The notes: generated from the letters alone by a model not told the origin. A stretch of DNA of 64,000 nucleotides from Eriocheir sinensis (GCF_024679095.1 NC_066571.1:1259561-1323560); one strand, 5' to 3'. Positions 41,635-53,544 are shown, numbered from the stretch's first letter. A program made the numbers and translations.

Positions 41635-41883
41635 CTGAGAAATGAGCCTGAAGTCATGGGAGACCAACACTAAGCCTCCCTCAAAGTCATTCACAGCCTC
41701 AGCCAATGCATCGATCGTGTCCATGTCCAGATGGTTGGTAGGTTCGTCTAGCAGGAGGAGATGGGGTGCCTGATGGGCCAGCCAGGCAAACACCACTCGG
41801 CATCGCTGTCCGTCGCTCAGCTGGCGGATGGGCGACACCTGCTGCTTCCCCGTCAGGCCGTACCTCCCAATGATCTTCCTCAC
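41635..41883 (-). CDS. ABCF2: ABCF2, exon with second ABC signature and Walker B
   Basis: 83 codons, phase 0 at both ends, between acceptor CACATCAG and donor CAG/GTGTGT. Encodes residues 386-468: [14 protein letters not shown], the ABC signature LSDGQ (407-411), Walker B LLLLDEP with the TNHLD loop (427-438) and the H-loop His at 461 in LVSHDFRL. All catalytic residues of the second nucleotide-binding domain contributed by this exon are present, including the Glu after the Walker B Asp. Confidence 0.98.
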
Positions 41884-42130
41884 CTGATGTGAAGAGACAC
41901 TTTACTGTTAGGAGCCAAGAGCTAGTGTGTGTGCATTGTAAGGAAGAGATATGTTTGTGTCTGTAAACTAATGAGGACTGAGATTTTGTATTACAAGATC
42001 CAAAGGAGCTACAATCTGATAGATAGAAAATAAAAACTGCACCCACACCCACCCACACATGCCAGATAAAGTAAATAGTTACATGAGCTTGTTTGCAGAC
42101 GATGCGAAATTACTGAGACACATAAGAAAT

Positions 42131-43432
42131 GAGGCCCCGTGTGCCAGAGGGGCGTAACCCAAAAATTGGTGGTTTTGAGTTATTGCCAGCTCCGGCCACC
42201 AGAGGCATTCACAAACCACGTGGTGGTAAATTTCAGGCAAAAAGCAGCTCTGTGTTCGTGGTATGAAGGCTTGAAACCACGTGTTTTCATCTGATCAAAA
42301 CATCATGTTAAGTTTGCGGAGGTGTGGAAGAGGGGCGGACTCGAGAGCCAGTGGGAGAGCCGGCTCGGAACACACACCCCGCTGCACTCAATAAGCGCGC
42401 TCGCCTTCCCACCAGCTGACTCAATCATCCTTTTAACTCCTACGCGCTGGTGTCACTTCGGGTTCTTAGAGGGCAGACTCAAAGGAAAACAAGTCTACAC
42501 AACTCCGCATTACATGGAACTAATGACCTCGTGGTGTGATAATAATCCCTTCAAGGTTGTGGTGATGAGTAGGCAGGACTTCTTTGACTTTGATGTATTG
42601 CAGAACCGTGTCACCAAAGCGGGCTTTACTGGAGCAGGTTTCAAGAATGGCAGGGTCTTCATTGCCAACAAGAAGTACATGATAGGGATAATGGTCAAGC
42701 CTGGTTATAGTGATATGCATGCACCCGCCCCCATCAATTCCAGAAAGGCCGAGGACAGATCTATGAGCCTCACTTCAACCTCTCGACAGTTCATCTCCCA
42801 TAGAAGTACCCTCATGGTGTTAAACTGAAGGCAGATAAGGTCAGAGACCTTAAGTACCTCTCCAAGTTCGTTGAGCCATCACATCAATCCTTCTTCACGG
42901 ATCTATTTAGAGTTCAGGAGCATATACCTACTCAGGTGGGGAGCGGTGATCAGGGGGATGACCCTGATCCCAATGACCACGACACCTACTAACCCCCACC
43001 CCCCAACTTCAAGTCCATCAAGTTCATTGTCTTCTCTGGCAATGGTGAATACTCAAACTATATCAGTATGAATTATTTAATCAAAATTATGTATTTCTAC
43101 TGGTATTTTCAGGTCTCAAAACATAAATTATGCATATTTTCCAATTTCATAAATTTCTTAATTCAAAATATATACCTAACAGGCTGAAATTTACACATTT
43201 TTTTATCTTGTATATCTAAATTATAAATATTGCAATATTTTAGGGTTGGCTACATAATACGGTAAAAAAAAAAAATTTTACTTAAATCTTATTTTAATAA
43301 AATTTACTCAAATTATGCATAAAATGGTAGATCTAGACTTGATTATTTTGATATATGATAAAAATGCATTTTGTACAATTACATACAAATTTTCATTACA
43401 TAACTTTAACGCGCAATTACTCAAAACGCGAT
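42131..43432 (+). mobile_element. Unclassified insertion inside the LINE
   Basis: Interrupts the LINE between the ADD motif and the following EDLNK segment. The left edge reads GAGGCCCCGTGT; the right edge, on the minus strand, reads GAGGCCCTGTAAAATCGCG, so GAGGCCC may be a short terminal inverted repeat. An unfamiliar gene fragment lies inside (42322-42992). The superfamily could not be assigned. Confidence 0.5.
42322..42992 (+). pseudogene. Unrecognised transposon-borne gene, frameshifted
   Basis: One frame reads YTTPHYMELMTSWCDNNPFK, then VVVMSRQDFFDFDVLQNRVT and KNGRVFIANKKYMIGIMVKP. Near 42740-42790 the coherent frame shifts and continues QIYEPHFNLSTVHLP, GVKLKADKVRDLKYLSKFVE, SFFTDLFRVQEH, ending in an Asp-rich tail and TAA at 42990-42992. 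The protein-like composition on both sides of the break suggests a once-functional protein of the inserted element. I do not recognise the family; no DDE triad could be identified with confidence. Confidence 0.45.
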
Positions 43433-43524
43433 TTTACAGGGCCTCAAATAGTAAAGACTGAAATTCTGCAAGAGGACCTAAATAAGATTTGGGATTGGAG
43501 TAAGAAATGGGAGATGGAGTTTAA

Positions 43525-44629
43525 CCCGCTCGAGCACCGTGACACCAAAGGCGCGTAAATTTTTTTAGGGCCAAAGTGCACCGTGACACCATTAGCGTCA
43601 ATTTGAACAAAAATATTACTTTTAAATAGTTATATTCACTTCAATCGCATCATTTTTCGTTTGAGGGTAAGTTTCCTCACCCTCTCCGAAATTAACTAGT
43701 TGGCAACAATCTCCGCATGCACAAATTTGAGAGCGGTTGAGAAAACAAAGACAGTTTCCTGTCACTCTCTGATCAATCAATCTGCATGTCTGCTGCTATG
43801 GGCTTTAAACTTTTTGTGGGCTTCTGCGCACCCAAGCGGCCCACCGCATAACAGCGATAATAGTGTTATATAGTGCAATACAGTGATTTGATTGGGTGTA
43901 ATTTGTATTCTATTCTCTTTACAGGCAGTAGCGTATTATACTTTGTGAATTATGTAAGGACGTAAATACGTAATGGCACGGAGGCCCCTGAAACCTGAGG
44001 AATATTACCCACTCTTGTACTCAAACAGTGAAAGTAGTGGTGAGAGTGAAATGGAGAGCATTCCCCACTTTGCGAGAGAAAGTGTTGAGAGCGAAAAAGA
44101 CTTAGATTCAGAAGGAAATGAAGGCACGGAATGGAACAGCATGGAGGACAAAAAAAAAAAAAAAATAAATAAATAAATATATAAAAATAAATAAATAAAT
44201 AAATAAATATTTTTACTATTCCGCATGGTGCTAATTGTCCGATTGGAGATTTGAAGGAACCATAAGAATCCTGATAAAATTCTGCTATTATAAATACATC
44301 TACCTTGAAAAGTTGACCCACAAAGTTTTTAGTTATGGAGGTGAAAACATGACCTAAGTAGAAAAATTGTTTATGTGCACTTTATTCCATGTCTATAAAC
44401 GGTCCTATGAATTACTATTATTATTTCTTTATTGATTCATGAAAAACTACAACAAATAAGGAAGCCATGGATATATTATGTATAATAATAAATGCAGGTT
44501 TGGGGGAAGAAAGTAGCTGAGAAACAAATTTTTTCGCTGTGCCAAAAAAAATGCCTCAACTGGCGAGAGACCCGATATTTGAAATGAGTGCAGTAAAGAA
44601 AATACTGAAACTTATGGTGTGCGAGACGG
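43525..44629 (+). mobile_element. piggyBac element inserted in a LINE
   Basis: TTAA at 43521-43524 and 44630-44633. Ends CCCGCTCGAGCACC and, on the minus strand, CCGTCTCGCACACC. Removing the element and one TTAA joins GAGATGGAGTTTAA to TGTGAAGAAATG, restoring the LINE frame MEFN-VKKC. It carries the start of a transposase gene at 43973. Confidence 0.9.
43973..44176 (+). pseudogene. piggyBac transposase N-terminal fragment
   Basis: ATG at 43973 opens MARRPLKPEEYYPLLYSNSE, followed by a Ser/Glu-rich acidic stretch (SSGESEMESI, SEKDLDSEGNEGTEW) and then poly-Lys from an A-run. The short basic start, 'L..EE...LL..S.SE' and acidic region are the usual beginning of piggyBac-type transposases. The DDE domain is deleted. 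It is flanked by TTAA-type ends, which supports the assignment. Confidence 0.65.
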
Positions 44630-45337
44630 TTAATGTGAAGAAATGTCATGTAATGGAAATGGGAAAGGGTGAAAGGAGACCAAAATGGACATATAGAAAG
44701 GGAGATGGAGAAATATTAAAAGTTCAAGAAGAGAGAGATCTGGGAGTGTTAATACAAGATAATCAACAGTCAGAGAGTCATGTAAATAGGATATTCGGAG
44801 GTATGTATAGAATGGTAAGAAATATAGGAATAGCATTCCACTACATGGATAAAGATATGATGAAAAAGGTGATTACCACTATGATTACACCAAAGATGGA
44901 ATATGCAAAAACTCGTGAAAAAACTAGAAAGGATGGCAACGAAGATGGTTCCAGAACTGGAGGGATTGTCATATGAAGAAGGGTTAAAGGAAATGAACCT
45001 GCCAATATTGGAACTAAGAAGAAAAAGGAGACCTAATACTAATTTATAAATTGTGGAATAAAATGGAAAAAGTAGATAACGAGGAGTTGCTACTAAGAGA
45101 AGAAACACCAGCAACTAACAAAGACACAGTAAAAAATTGAGGAAAGGAAGATGTTTGAGATAAAAAAATATAGCTTCCCGCAAAGAAAAATATGGGTTTA
45201 GAACAACCTAAGTGAGGATGTAGTATCGGTGAGGAGTGTGCACAACTTTAAGGAAAAACTGGACAAGTACAGATATGGAGACGGGACCAAACGAGCGCAA
45301 GCCCAGGCCCTGTAAAATTGCAACTAGGTAAATACAC

Positions 45338-45510
45338 ACACACACAAAAAGAGAGAGGTCTGATTGCTGTGTACAGGGTGATGAAGGAAGTAGAAACGAC
45401 CAACCAGGATGACTTGTTTAAAGGGAACACTAGAAATACAAGGTCACGCACACAATAAAAAATGAAGAAACAGAGCTTTCCCCATAGATGCATTGACACT
45501 TGTAAAGGAA
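45338..45510 (+). mobile_element. LINE C-terminal fragment
   Basis: Translation ERGLIAVYRVMKEVETTNQD, DLFKGNTRNTRS, QSFPHRCIDTC belongs to the same LINE family as 44630-45325 but is a segment that copy lacks in clean form, so it is a second, adjoining fragment. Confidence 0.6.
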
Positions 45511-45592
45511 AAGGAAAGAAGTGAGGCTTGGATACAAACCTATGAGTGTAGTTTGCTTCCTGTATCGTTTTACAGCAAAGGAGGCTGTTTAA

Positions 45593-46203
45593 CCCTTACA
45601 TTGCTAAACACTCGCAGCGAGCGTTAGGCATATTTGCTGGTGGTGCTAAACGCTCGCTGCAAGCTCCACCCGCACTCAAATCTCCCGAGTATGAGTGTTC
45701 CGACACTATTTTTCACAACACAGGATTGGCAATTGAGTGGGTTCTTCACTAAATTTGGTGGAAAATCATATCAGCCCAGCGTGGCAAATCTACGGACGAG
45801 TAACTGGTGGATGTTCTTGTCCAATATAGCTGCATTTTTGCATAGCCTCACCTATCACCTGACTGATTCTTTGACCAAATAGTTGTAAATGTTGCAGTTG
45901 GCAATACAACCTTGCCAGAATCTCAAGGAAAGATGTCCGCAATTCCCTCAATATGGCTGATCATCCCGCACACATTGACGTAAGTGTTCACATTCATCAC
46001 TCCCTGAACGTGCATGTACATTCGCAGGAGAGGCATACATAACTGACTCCTATAGATCTGGGCCTCCTCTTTCCAATGATGGTTTTGTTTTTTAGTTGTG
46101 ATGAATAGTTTTTGAGATACAGAGGTTAAAAAGAGACCCCCCACTGGGCTGCCTGACTGCACTGGGGGGATAGTCGCGTCCTGTCCCACGCGCAAAGAAA
46201 GAG
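45593..46203 (+). mobile_element. piggyBac-type MITE (family E), copy 3
   Basis: TTAA at 45589-45592 and 46204-46207; left end CCCTTACATTGCTAAACACT; family body throughout. Confidence 0.82.
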
Positions 46204-47009
46204 TTAAGGGCAAAATAAATGTATAAATAACAAAAAAATAAAAAAAAGTACAAAAAAAGCCTACCAAGTGCTGCTCCTGCAAATAAGGACAGAATAGCTG
46301 AAAGAAAAGTCAGATTTGGTTTGATAGGCGTTTTGATTCTCCCCTCTTAAAAGTGTACAAGTTGCAGGCAGGAGGAAATACAGACATCCATCCAAATCCA
46401 GCATCTTAATTCTTTCACCCCTTTTGCTGATGAGCTTTGCAACAGCCTTCCATTATCTAATTCCTCTTGCTAACAACTTGTACCCTTTCAAGAGGGGAAT
46501 ATAAAGACACCTCTCTAACCAAAATTGACCTCTCTTTTGGCCACTTTTTTTTCTGGACAGCATTTAGTTGGCTTTTATGTTTTGTTTTTGTTCCCCTTGA
46601 GCTGCTTCCATCATTAGCCCCTTCACTCCGGCGATGCCAACGTCGGCGTCTGACGGCATCACCGTATGGAAAGGGACTTAGGTTGTACCATAAGGCAACC
46701 TCTTCAACTGTAGAACCTTTTCGGCCATTTTCTCCTACCATAATACTCGAAGGGTTTCCTCCGAAGCGGAGGACAAGGTGTTGGATGGCGAAATTGTTGG
46801 GATCTGGCAAGGGGTTGAGATAGGCACATCTTCGTCACCCCCTTCGCATATTTAATGCGTCAATTCTGCATTTCTCTCATTAATATAGTAGTAAATGATC
46901 CAGGAATTATAATAAAACGTATTTGATCAAATATGAATCGGCAAAAGGTTATTTTAATAAATTATTTAAAATGCTGTTAAAGATTTTAGGGTTGCATTAT
47001 GATTTTTAA

Positions 47010-47690
47010 CCCTTTCCATGTCAACACACCTGCTTTAATTAACTTGAGCAGGTAGTCTTTTCCTATAGTTCCAATGGGGCTCGATCACTTTTCTAACGGC
47101 TCCTTGCTTGACAAGATGGTAGCGAGGGGCAGAGAAGTGATAGCGCCGGGCACATGTGGACTCCTGGCTGAGTGCATAGAGAGAGGTGGAAACCCGGGCC
47201 GCGCAGGGATGCCAGCCCTATCACTCGCTATGTACCCAATTATACCTATATATTTACCATTCAATCAACCATTTTATTTGATATAATCACCAAAGTATAA
47301 TCCTACTATATAGTATAATCACACCAATGTATGTAAAATGCTTCAGTTATCAAGATTTCCGTGTGGAGGTGTTTGCAGACCCAACTCGGACCCAACTTGG
47401 AAGAAGCTCTAGCGAAGGAAGGGGTCCAGATCATAATACATTATCCAGCAGAAAGGGGACACTGTTTAAAGGAAGAGGAAGAGGAAGGTTTTGAGGGAGA
47501 TGTATGGTATGGCCGTTAGTCCTCTTCTAAACCCCTTAATCCTCTTCTAAACCTCTTAAGAGGAAATGGAAGAGGATTATGAGGAATTTAGAGGAGGACT
47601 AAGAGGTTTACAAGAGGATTAATCCTCTTCCATTTCCTCTTGACCCTTTCCATACTGTGACGCCAACGTCTGCGTCATGGATGGAAAGGG
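47010..47690. mobile_element. TTAA-flanked piggyBac-like element
   Basis: TTAA at 47006-47009 and 47691-47694. Ends CCCTTTCCATGTCAACAC and, on the minus strand, CCCTTTCCATCCATGACGC. The internal segment 47510-47640 is rich in inverted AGAGGATTAA / TTAATCCTCT words. Confidence 0.65.
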
Positions 47691-47959
47691 TTAAGAGGGT
47701 TAAGATAGTTAATTTAGTCTGTAAAGGCAAATGTTGGATGACAATGAGGAGATGGAAAAAATATAAAAGAGACTGAAGAAAAAACTATTCAAGAATGGAG
47801 GAGCACAAGACAAGATTCTACTGGAGAGTGTTAGACCAAAGCTTGAGAAAATGGTATTTTGGGAGAAGCTTAGTCAACAAGGGCAATCAGTGAATGAGAG
47901 TTGAAAATAACATATACAAATGTTGATGGAGTTCTATCAGACAAATTGGAGAAGGTATA

Positions 47960-48248
47960 GGTGGGTGCGTACACTATAGCTGGGCATGACTGCAGTGCTC
48001 ATTTCCATACTGTTGCCCCTTTGGGCCTGTGGTAGGTAATAATCTATTAACCAAGGAGACGGGCCAATGTGAAACCCGGGATTGCCACAGTTTACCTTCC
48101 CTAGCTTTCCCCAGGTACCCATTTATCAACCAGCCCAAAAAGGAGGATGAACAGTCAGATGAACTGCATGCCAACTGCTTCAGCCAGGATTGAACCCAGC
48201 CACGCGAAGTTGTAGTCAGGCACGCTGACCACTGCTCCACGGAGGCAC
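47960..48248 (-). mobile_element. tRNA-headed SINE (family B)
   Basis: Minus-strand head GTGCCTCCGTGGAGCAGTGG and GGGTTCAATCCTGGCTG (B box). The body includes GGGCTGGTTGATAAATGGG. A relative without the head lies at 60797-61030; a head fragment is in the hAT MITE at 12549. Confidence 0.75.
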
Positions 48249-48361
48249 ATAAAGTGGTGATAAATGATTATCTAAAATGAGGGGCCAGATATATTATGCC
48301 TTGTAGAAGCAAAGTTGAACAAATACATGCTGATTTTAAATGTGGAAAAAAAATAAGTTAA

Positions 48362-49745
48362 CCTTTCCACGCACTTAGTTTAATAAGTTTCTCTTTCCAC
48401 TGCGACATCCGTCTGGGGCTCCCTAAGGGGCCTCGCGGAATGGCCTGACCGTGCGGCGAAAATCTTTTTCATGTTATCGATTTCACCCATGAGTATTCTT
48501 TTTTCCTTGCATTATTATATATAGGTTTCGGAAGAGATTATTCTGCCTTGTAAAGAAAAAATATCAAAAAATGCAAATAATTAGCAAAAAAAAACATTCA
48601 CCACCTCATTGTTTGAAACTTCCTAAGTTGACTTTCAATGGTTTATATGCCAATAAAAGGGGATTTTTATGAGGACTCAAATGCTATCATTGGATATTTC
48701 ATACGACCAGTAGTTCTTGAGAAAATGGAGGATAACTATATTTTTCTATTTATTCTGTTCTCTCCAGTATAAGAAACAGCTCAAGGGCAGCAAACAAAAC
48801 ACAATGGCCAGGTCAAGGCAGTCAAAATAGAAGTCAATTTTGGCTGGAATAGAGTTTTGAAAATAATAACAGCTGTCTGGAAGAACTTCGCCAGATGCAA
48901 CAATAATCATAATAACTACCATTAAGTCTCTCTTCCTAACACTCCGCTGGAAAGTTTGGAAAGTTTTGTTTAGTCGGCGCAACATCTGTGGTCATATGCC
49001 GGAGAGAGACAGAAGGGGAAGGAATTATAGAAGGGAACAGATCCCAGGAGGCGGGACACAGCCCCCAATTAATACCTGGTACCCATTCACTGCTGGGTGG
49101 ACAGGGGCGTAGGGTATCAGAAAAGCCGCCCAAATTTTTCCACTCCGCCCGGGAATCGAACCCGGGCTCTCTCGGTTGTGAGCTGAGTGTGCTAACCACT
49201 GCACCACGAAGCCCCTCTCTCTGCTGGAGTTTTTTTCACTTTTTCTATCATCACCATCACTTTCATAAGAATCATCACCATGCTCTATACAAATGGGTCT
49301 CAAAATTTCTTCACTTGATAAGTTTTTAGCCATATTTTCTAATAGTAACAGTTATTCGTCCCTGCGAATATAAATCAAAATATTGTATCACGGCACGATC
49401 ACTTTACATCGGAAGTATAAATTTCAGCAATTTCACCTGACAACTATAATCCAGGCTTACCAGGCTCCAGACACAATTTAAAGGGGCAACAGTCTGTGTT
49501 CACAGGCTGCCTGCTGAGAGGCAACAAAGCCACGGGCCCTTATCACTTCAAATCCAACGGCACGAGAGTTGAGGATTAGTTAATTTTATAAGTCTAGCTT
49601 GAATCTTTGATGCAAAAAACTTCGCAATTCTGAAAGATACTATATTTATTGGCGAATGTTTAAGTTTTATGACACGATTCAAGTCAAAAGCTCAGATGTA
49701 GACGATTCCGTTTTGACGTGAATTGTGTCATGGTGCATGAAAGGG
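48362..49745. mobile_element. TTAA-flanked element carrying a SINE
   Basis: TTAA at 48358-48361 and 49746-49749. Ends CCTTTCCACGCAC and, on the minus strand, CCCTTTCATGCACC. A family A SINE is inserted at 48951-49216. No transposase recognised. Confidence 0.55.
48951..49216 (-). mobile_element. tRNA-headed SINE (family A)
   Basis: Minus-strand head GGGGCTTCGTGGTGCAGTGG, B box GGTTCGATTCCCGGGCGG, and the complete CAAAACTTTCCAAACTTTCC end. Confidence 0.87.
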
Positions 49746-49799
49746 TTAATCTGGAGATAGAAATGAAAAGTTGGGAGTAGTAGGAACAGTGGCAGTAAG

Positions 49800-50225
49800 A
49801 AACAACAACATGGTAGATAAAGCAGAAATGAGGAAGGGCATAGCATAAGTATTAAGCATGTAGATATCGATGTCTTGTGGGGAGGGAAAAAAATATGGTG
49901 AATGATACCACTAAATGATTTGAAAGTCTGATCCGTGTGAGTAACAGTAAAATAAAACAAAGCAGATATCAGTAAAGTTTTCAACAAGTTTTCATAGTGT
50001 AAAGTGACTTGATGAATAAAGAGAGTTTTGAAGGAAAAGGTATTGAGGGCCATGGAAGTGAAAGTAAAAGAAGTGAAGGATCTTTTATAAAAACAAGATG
50101 TAAGGAAGGCACCAAGCACTGATGGGATCTCAAACTGGATATAAAAGTCTAACATAAGGTACCACTTGATTGGAAATGTTCTTACATAGTGCCAATAAAC
50201 AAGAAAGGGAATGGAATAGAGATGA
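49800..50225 (+). mobile_element. LINE fragment, start of reverse transcriptase
   Basis: With frameshifts, the plus strand reads VKDLL, QDVRKAPSTDGISNWI and LDWKCSYIVPINKKGNG. These are the 'vRKApGPDGis' and 'W..a.ivPi.K.Gn' blocks at the start of non-LTR reverse transcriptases. The 192-residue minus-strand open frame across this region is an antisense artefact. Confidence 0.65.
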
Positions 50226-51110
50226 ACCAATAAACTAAAACTAGAGAACAGAGCCACATCCTATAGTTGGTTCCATGAGAGCTGGCGTAGATTTTCCCTC
50301 GGGCAGACTCGCGAACTTGGCATCATTGCTTGAGAGACGGTCTCTGTGCTGCTCATTGGCTGTTGTTTACTAGATCTAAGCTGCAACAATTTTGTTTGCC
50401 ATAACATAGCCTACTATCTCTCGCTTTCTGCTTGCTACCTCTTAAAATCAACACTATTGGTATATAAATGTAGTTATTCTTATAATTGCTCTTCCTTATG
50501 GCTATTTTGCAGTTTATTACCCACAAATAATATAAACATATTTCAGGATTCATGATAGGATGGACGATGAAAGAAATGAGAAGGTACTTGCCTTAGACCA
50601 ATGTTTACGTTATGACTACGTAGCGTCACTACACATTATGACTAAGCCAGGACTAAAAATATACTAAGAAATCTTACAATAAATAAGTTAATTAGACTGT
50701 AGCCTAGCACTTTGAAGTAGTAAAAATGTCTAGCCTTAACAGTAACTTCAGTCGCTTGACATTGTTCGTTCACGTGCAGTTCCGACTTAGTTTTGTTATA
50801 AATGTCGTTTCAGATATATTTATAATAGTGCAAAAGGCACATACTTATCAATAAAGATATTATTGCATTAGTTTTTATCGGTGTAATTTGTTACCTTACT
50901 GCTCAAAGAGGTTTTGGTAGGAATACAAATTTAATTTTATACGAGTTGGAACCTATTAAGAATTGGCCAATGATCGTGCAGCACCATCACCCAAGCAATG
51001 ATGCCAAGTCCAAGAGTCCACACTTGAAGGCTTAGGCCCACCAGGTCTGGTGGAACCGACTAGTCAAACCTTGGTTTATGAGTGCCTTAGTTTACGAGTG
51101 TTTTGATATA

Positions 51111-52118
51111 CAGGTAACTCTCAATTTATGTGAGTTTGGTTTATGCGTTTTTTTAAATAAAGCGGGGTCCAAAATCCAAATAAATGTTTAATTCACACGT
51201 TTTTTTGACTTATACGTGATATTTTATGGAGTTGCCACAAGATGTCTCACGCATCTGGACTCACACGGCGCCGCAGCCACACAGCTGAGCTCAGTTCTTC
51301 CCGCGCGCCACTTGAACACACTACTCAACAATAGGGGTGGGCAGGTACGGTACCAGTACCGGTACTAACAGTACCAGCTAGACGATACGGTACCGGTACC
51401 AGACTGCTCGGTACTGGTACCAATACTAGCTATAGTCTGTTCAGAGCATGAAGGCAGTTCAAGGTGTGGCAGATTCCAGAATTCCCATGAGTGCAGCGCT
51501 GCCAGTTCGACCGCCAATTATCAGATTAGCACTCTCTCCCGGCCTACCCACCCACAACCCACCTGTTTATCTCTCTCTCTCTCTCCCTCTCGACCTGGGG
51601 GAGGGACCTGGGGGACACACTGACCACCACCACCACCACAACGTGGCAACATGGGAAAACATCTCTGCCACATGTCATAGAATTTATACAAATCCTTGTT
51701 ATAATCCTAAACATCGACACTCATTGTACTATGTAGCTTCCTTTACTATATACAGAATATATAAAATATCGCTTTCAAATAGCACATGGATGGGAAATAA
51801 GAGAGAGACGCATGTACGAAGGGTGATTTGGCAGCATGGGTAGAGGTAAACGACGATACCAGCTCCACCCTGAACCAACTTCATGCCCTGAACAGACTAT
51901 AGTCACACATGGTGTCCCTCATTTCTTCCTCACACAAGTGAGGCTGAGACTGAGTGCCTGAGTGGATATCTCAGTGATATGGATATTCTCTCTCTCTCTC
52001 TCTCTCCACTGAATGAAGTGAATTTTTCAATAGGAACCTACCTCTTGTTTGATTTACATTGTTTTTGATTTACGCGACCTCTTCAAGGACACAATACCCG
52101 CGTAAATAGAGTTACCTG
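51111..52118. mobile_element. Tigger/pogo-type MITE, copy 3, with nested MITE
   Basis: Ends CAGGTAACTCTCAATTTATG and, on the minus strand, CAGGTAACTCTATTTACGCG, with TA on both sides. Shares the body of 4795-5329. It interrupts another TA-target element whose flanks read TTGGTTTATGAGTGCC (51071) and CCTTGGTTTATAAGTGG (52148). Confidence 0.78.
51431..51901. mobile_element. MITE nested in the Tigger-type copy
   Basis: Ends TATAGTCTGTTCAGAGCATG and, on the minus strand, TATAGTCTGTTCAGGGCATG. The sibling copies at 4795 and 9072 lack this insertion (ATACTATCCAGT). A short (CT)n and a (CAC)n run are inside. Superfamily not assigned. Confidence 0.7.
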
Positions 52119-52188
52119 TACGAGCAAAAAAATACCACAAAAAATGCCTTGGTTTATAAGTGGTTACTTGGCATACGAGCATCCTGTT

Positions 52189-52205
<17 letters not shown>

Positions 52206-52219
<14 letters not shown>

Positions 52220-52459
52220 GGCCACCCCCCGGGTAGGGGCACAGCCACATTCAACACTCCCTGAAAGTGCATGCACGTTTGCAAGAGAGGCATACATAAC
52301 CGACTCCTATAGATCTGGACCTCCTGTTTCCAATGGTGTTTTTGGTTTTTAGCTGTGATGAATAGTTTTTGAGATACAGAGGTTAAAAGAGACCCCCCAT
52401 TGCGCTCCCCGACTGCACCTGAGGGGATTGTCGCGTCCGCACCGCGCACAAGGAAAGGG
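52206..52459 (+). mobile_element. piggyBac-type MITE (family E), 5'-truncated
   Basis: Only the right part remains (CATAACCGACTCCTATAGATC to CAAGGAAAGGG, then ATAA in place of TTAA). It starts after a poly(T) run at 52191-52219. Confidence 0.7.
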
Positions 52460-52597
52460 ATAATGTATGTTGTCCTTGATCAATGAAAAAATGAGGAGCA
52501 GTGTTGGTTCATCTAGTCATATGAGGAAGAAAGAGCACTATGGTGGGTGCAAGAGTGAAAAATTTGGGGTAATCCTCACTCGCCAGATAACGCCTTG

Positions 52598-53130
52598 AGA
52601 AATGTAAAGTTCTTGAATTGGACAAAGGAATCAGGAGACCGATCTGAAGTTATAAAATAGGGAATAATCAAATTAAAAAGGCACAAGACTTAAGTTTACA
52701 TTCCAATATAACTTGTCGCTAGAAACAGTAGGAAGGCATTCCACTACAAGGATGAGGATACAATGAAACTGGATGTGTCAGTAATTTGACCAAGATTGGC
52801 ATATGCAGCAAGAAAAATATTAGAAAAATATAAGGAATTCAAAAAGCAGCTACAAAAATTGTGTCAAACTCTAGAGATATGACATGAGTAAAGATTTCAC
52901 CTACCTTGGAGGAGGTAAAAGAAAGAGATCTGATTGTACTGTACAAAGCGATGAAAGAAATGCAAATGATCAACAGGGAAGACCTGTTAATGTGGGATAC
53001 TAGAAATACTAGAGGTCACAATAAGAAATAGAGGAAGACAAGGTGGCTAAGATATCAAGAAACATTGTTTTCCTTTTAGATACATTGATACCTGGAATGA
53101 CCTTGAGAAAGAGATAAGAACGTAAGGAGT
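52598..53130 (+). mobile_element. LINE 3' fragment
   Basis: Degenerate frames read GIRRPI, IGIC/AYAARKILEKYKEF, LEEVKERDLIVLYKAMKEMQ, NREDLLMWDTRNTRG and [14 protein letters not shown], collinear with the LINE at 44630-45325. The end lies about 110 bases from the ABCF2 exon at 53242. Confidence 0.7.
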
Positions 53131-53241
53131 CTGCAAGAGGCAAGCAAATAAAATAATTATGAATATCATGCATAACTTGAAAAACAGAGATTTGCAACAT
53201 GTGGACTGCTTTCTGCATATCACAATTAGGTAATTACACAC

Positions 53242-53544
53242 CTCATCCCTCTCCTTAAGCTCAGGAAACTGCGTCATCATGTAGTCCAGGGGCGAGAGAT
53301 CCAAATCTAAGAGTTCATGAAGGTGCTGGTGGTAGCGAGCGATCCTGAGGTGAGTGTTCTTGCGGATCATGCCAGTGGTGGGGTTCAATTCACCGTAGAG
53401 CAGCTTCAGTAACGTAGACTTCCCAGCACCATTTGGCCCCACTAGTGCCAGCCGAGTGTCCAAGTCAATGCCAAATTCTAGGTCTTTATAGATGAAAGGC
53501 GTACTCTCATTGTACCGGAAGCTGACATTCTGCACCATGATGAC
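53242..53544 (-). CDS. ABCF2: ABCF2, exon with second Walker A
   Basis: 101 codons, phase 0 at both ends, acceptor CTCATTACAG and donor GAG/GTGTGT. Encodes residues 285-385: [26 protein letters not shown], Walker [10 protein letters not shown] at 320-328, then [20 protein letters not shown] and [20 protein letters not shown]. The Lys-Ser/Thr of the phosphate loop is intact. This opens the second nucleotide-binding domain after the inter-domain linker. Confidence 0.98.

Larger units (their letters stand above)
42045..45325 (+). mobile_element. LINE reverse-transcriptase copy broken by two insertions
   Basis: Three collinear pieces form one copy. 42045-42130 encodes MPDKVNSYMSLFADDAKLLR, containing the catalytic ADD of the reverse transcriptase. 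43436-43524 encodes EDLNKIWDWSKKWEMEFN. 44630-45325 encodes VKKCHVMEMGKGERRPKWTY, ERDLGVLIQDN, AFHYMDKDMMKKVITTMI, and ends near GATATGGAGACGGGACC and AACTAGGTAAATACACACAC. It runs antisense to ABCF2. The part downstream of 44940 has several frameshifts and stops. The 5' part is missing. Confidence 0.8.
41884..53241 (-). other. ABCF2: ABCF2 intron, 11.4 kb
   Basis: The largest intron in the readable part, between the exons ending at 53242 and starting at 41883. It holds a LINE with two insertions, several TTAA-flanked elements, SINEs and a Tigger-type MITE, listed separately. Unassigned stretches include 46208-47005, 47695-47955 and 50230-51105; no exon or conserved signal was seen in them. 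Confidence 0.9.

Noticed and set aside
49679..50257. 192-residue hydrophobic minus-strand frame, resembling a membrane protein
   Set aside because: It is antisense to a LINE fragment on the plus strand with recognisable reverse-transcriptase blocks.
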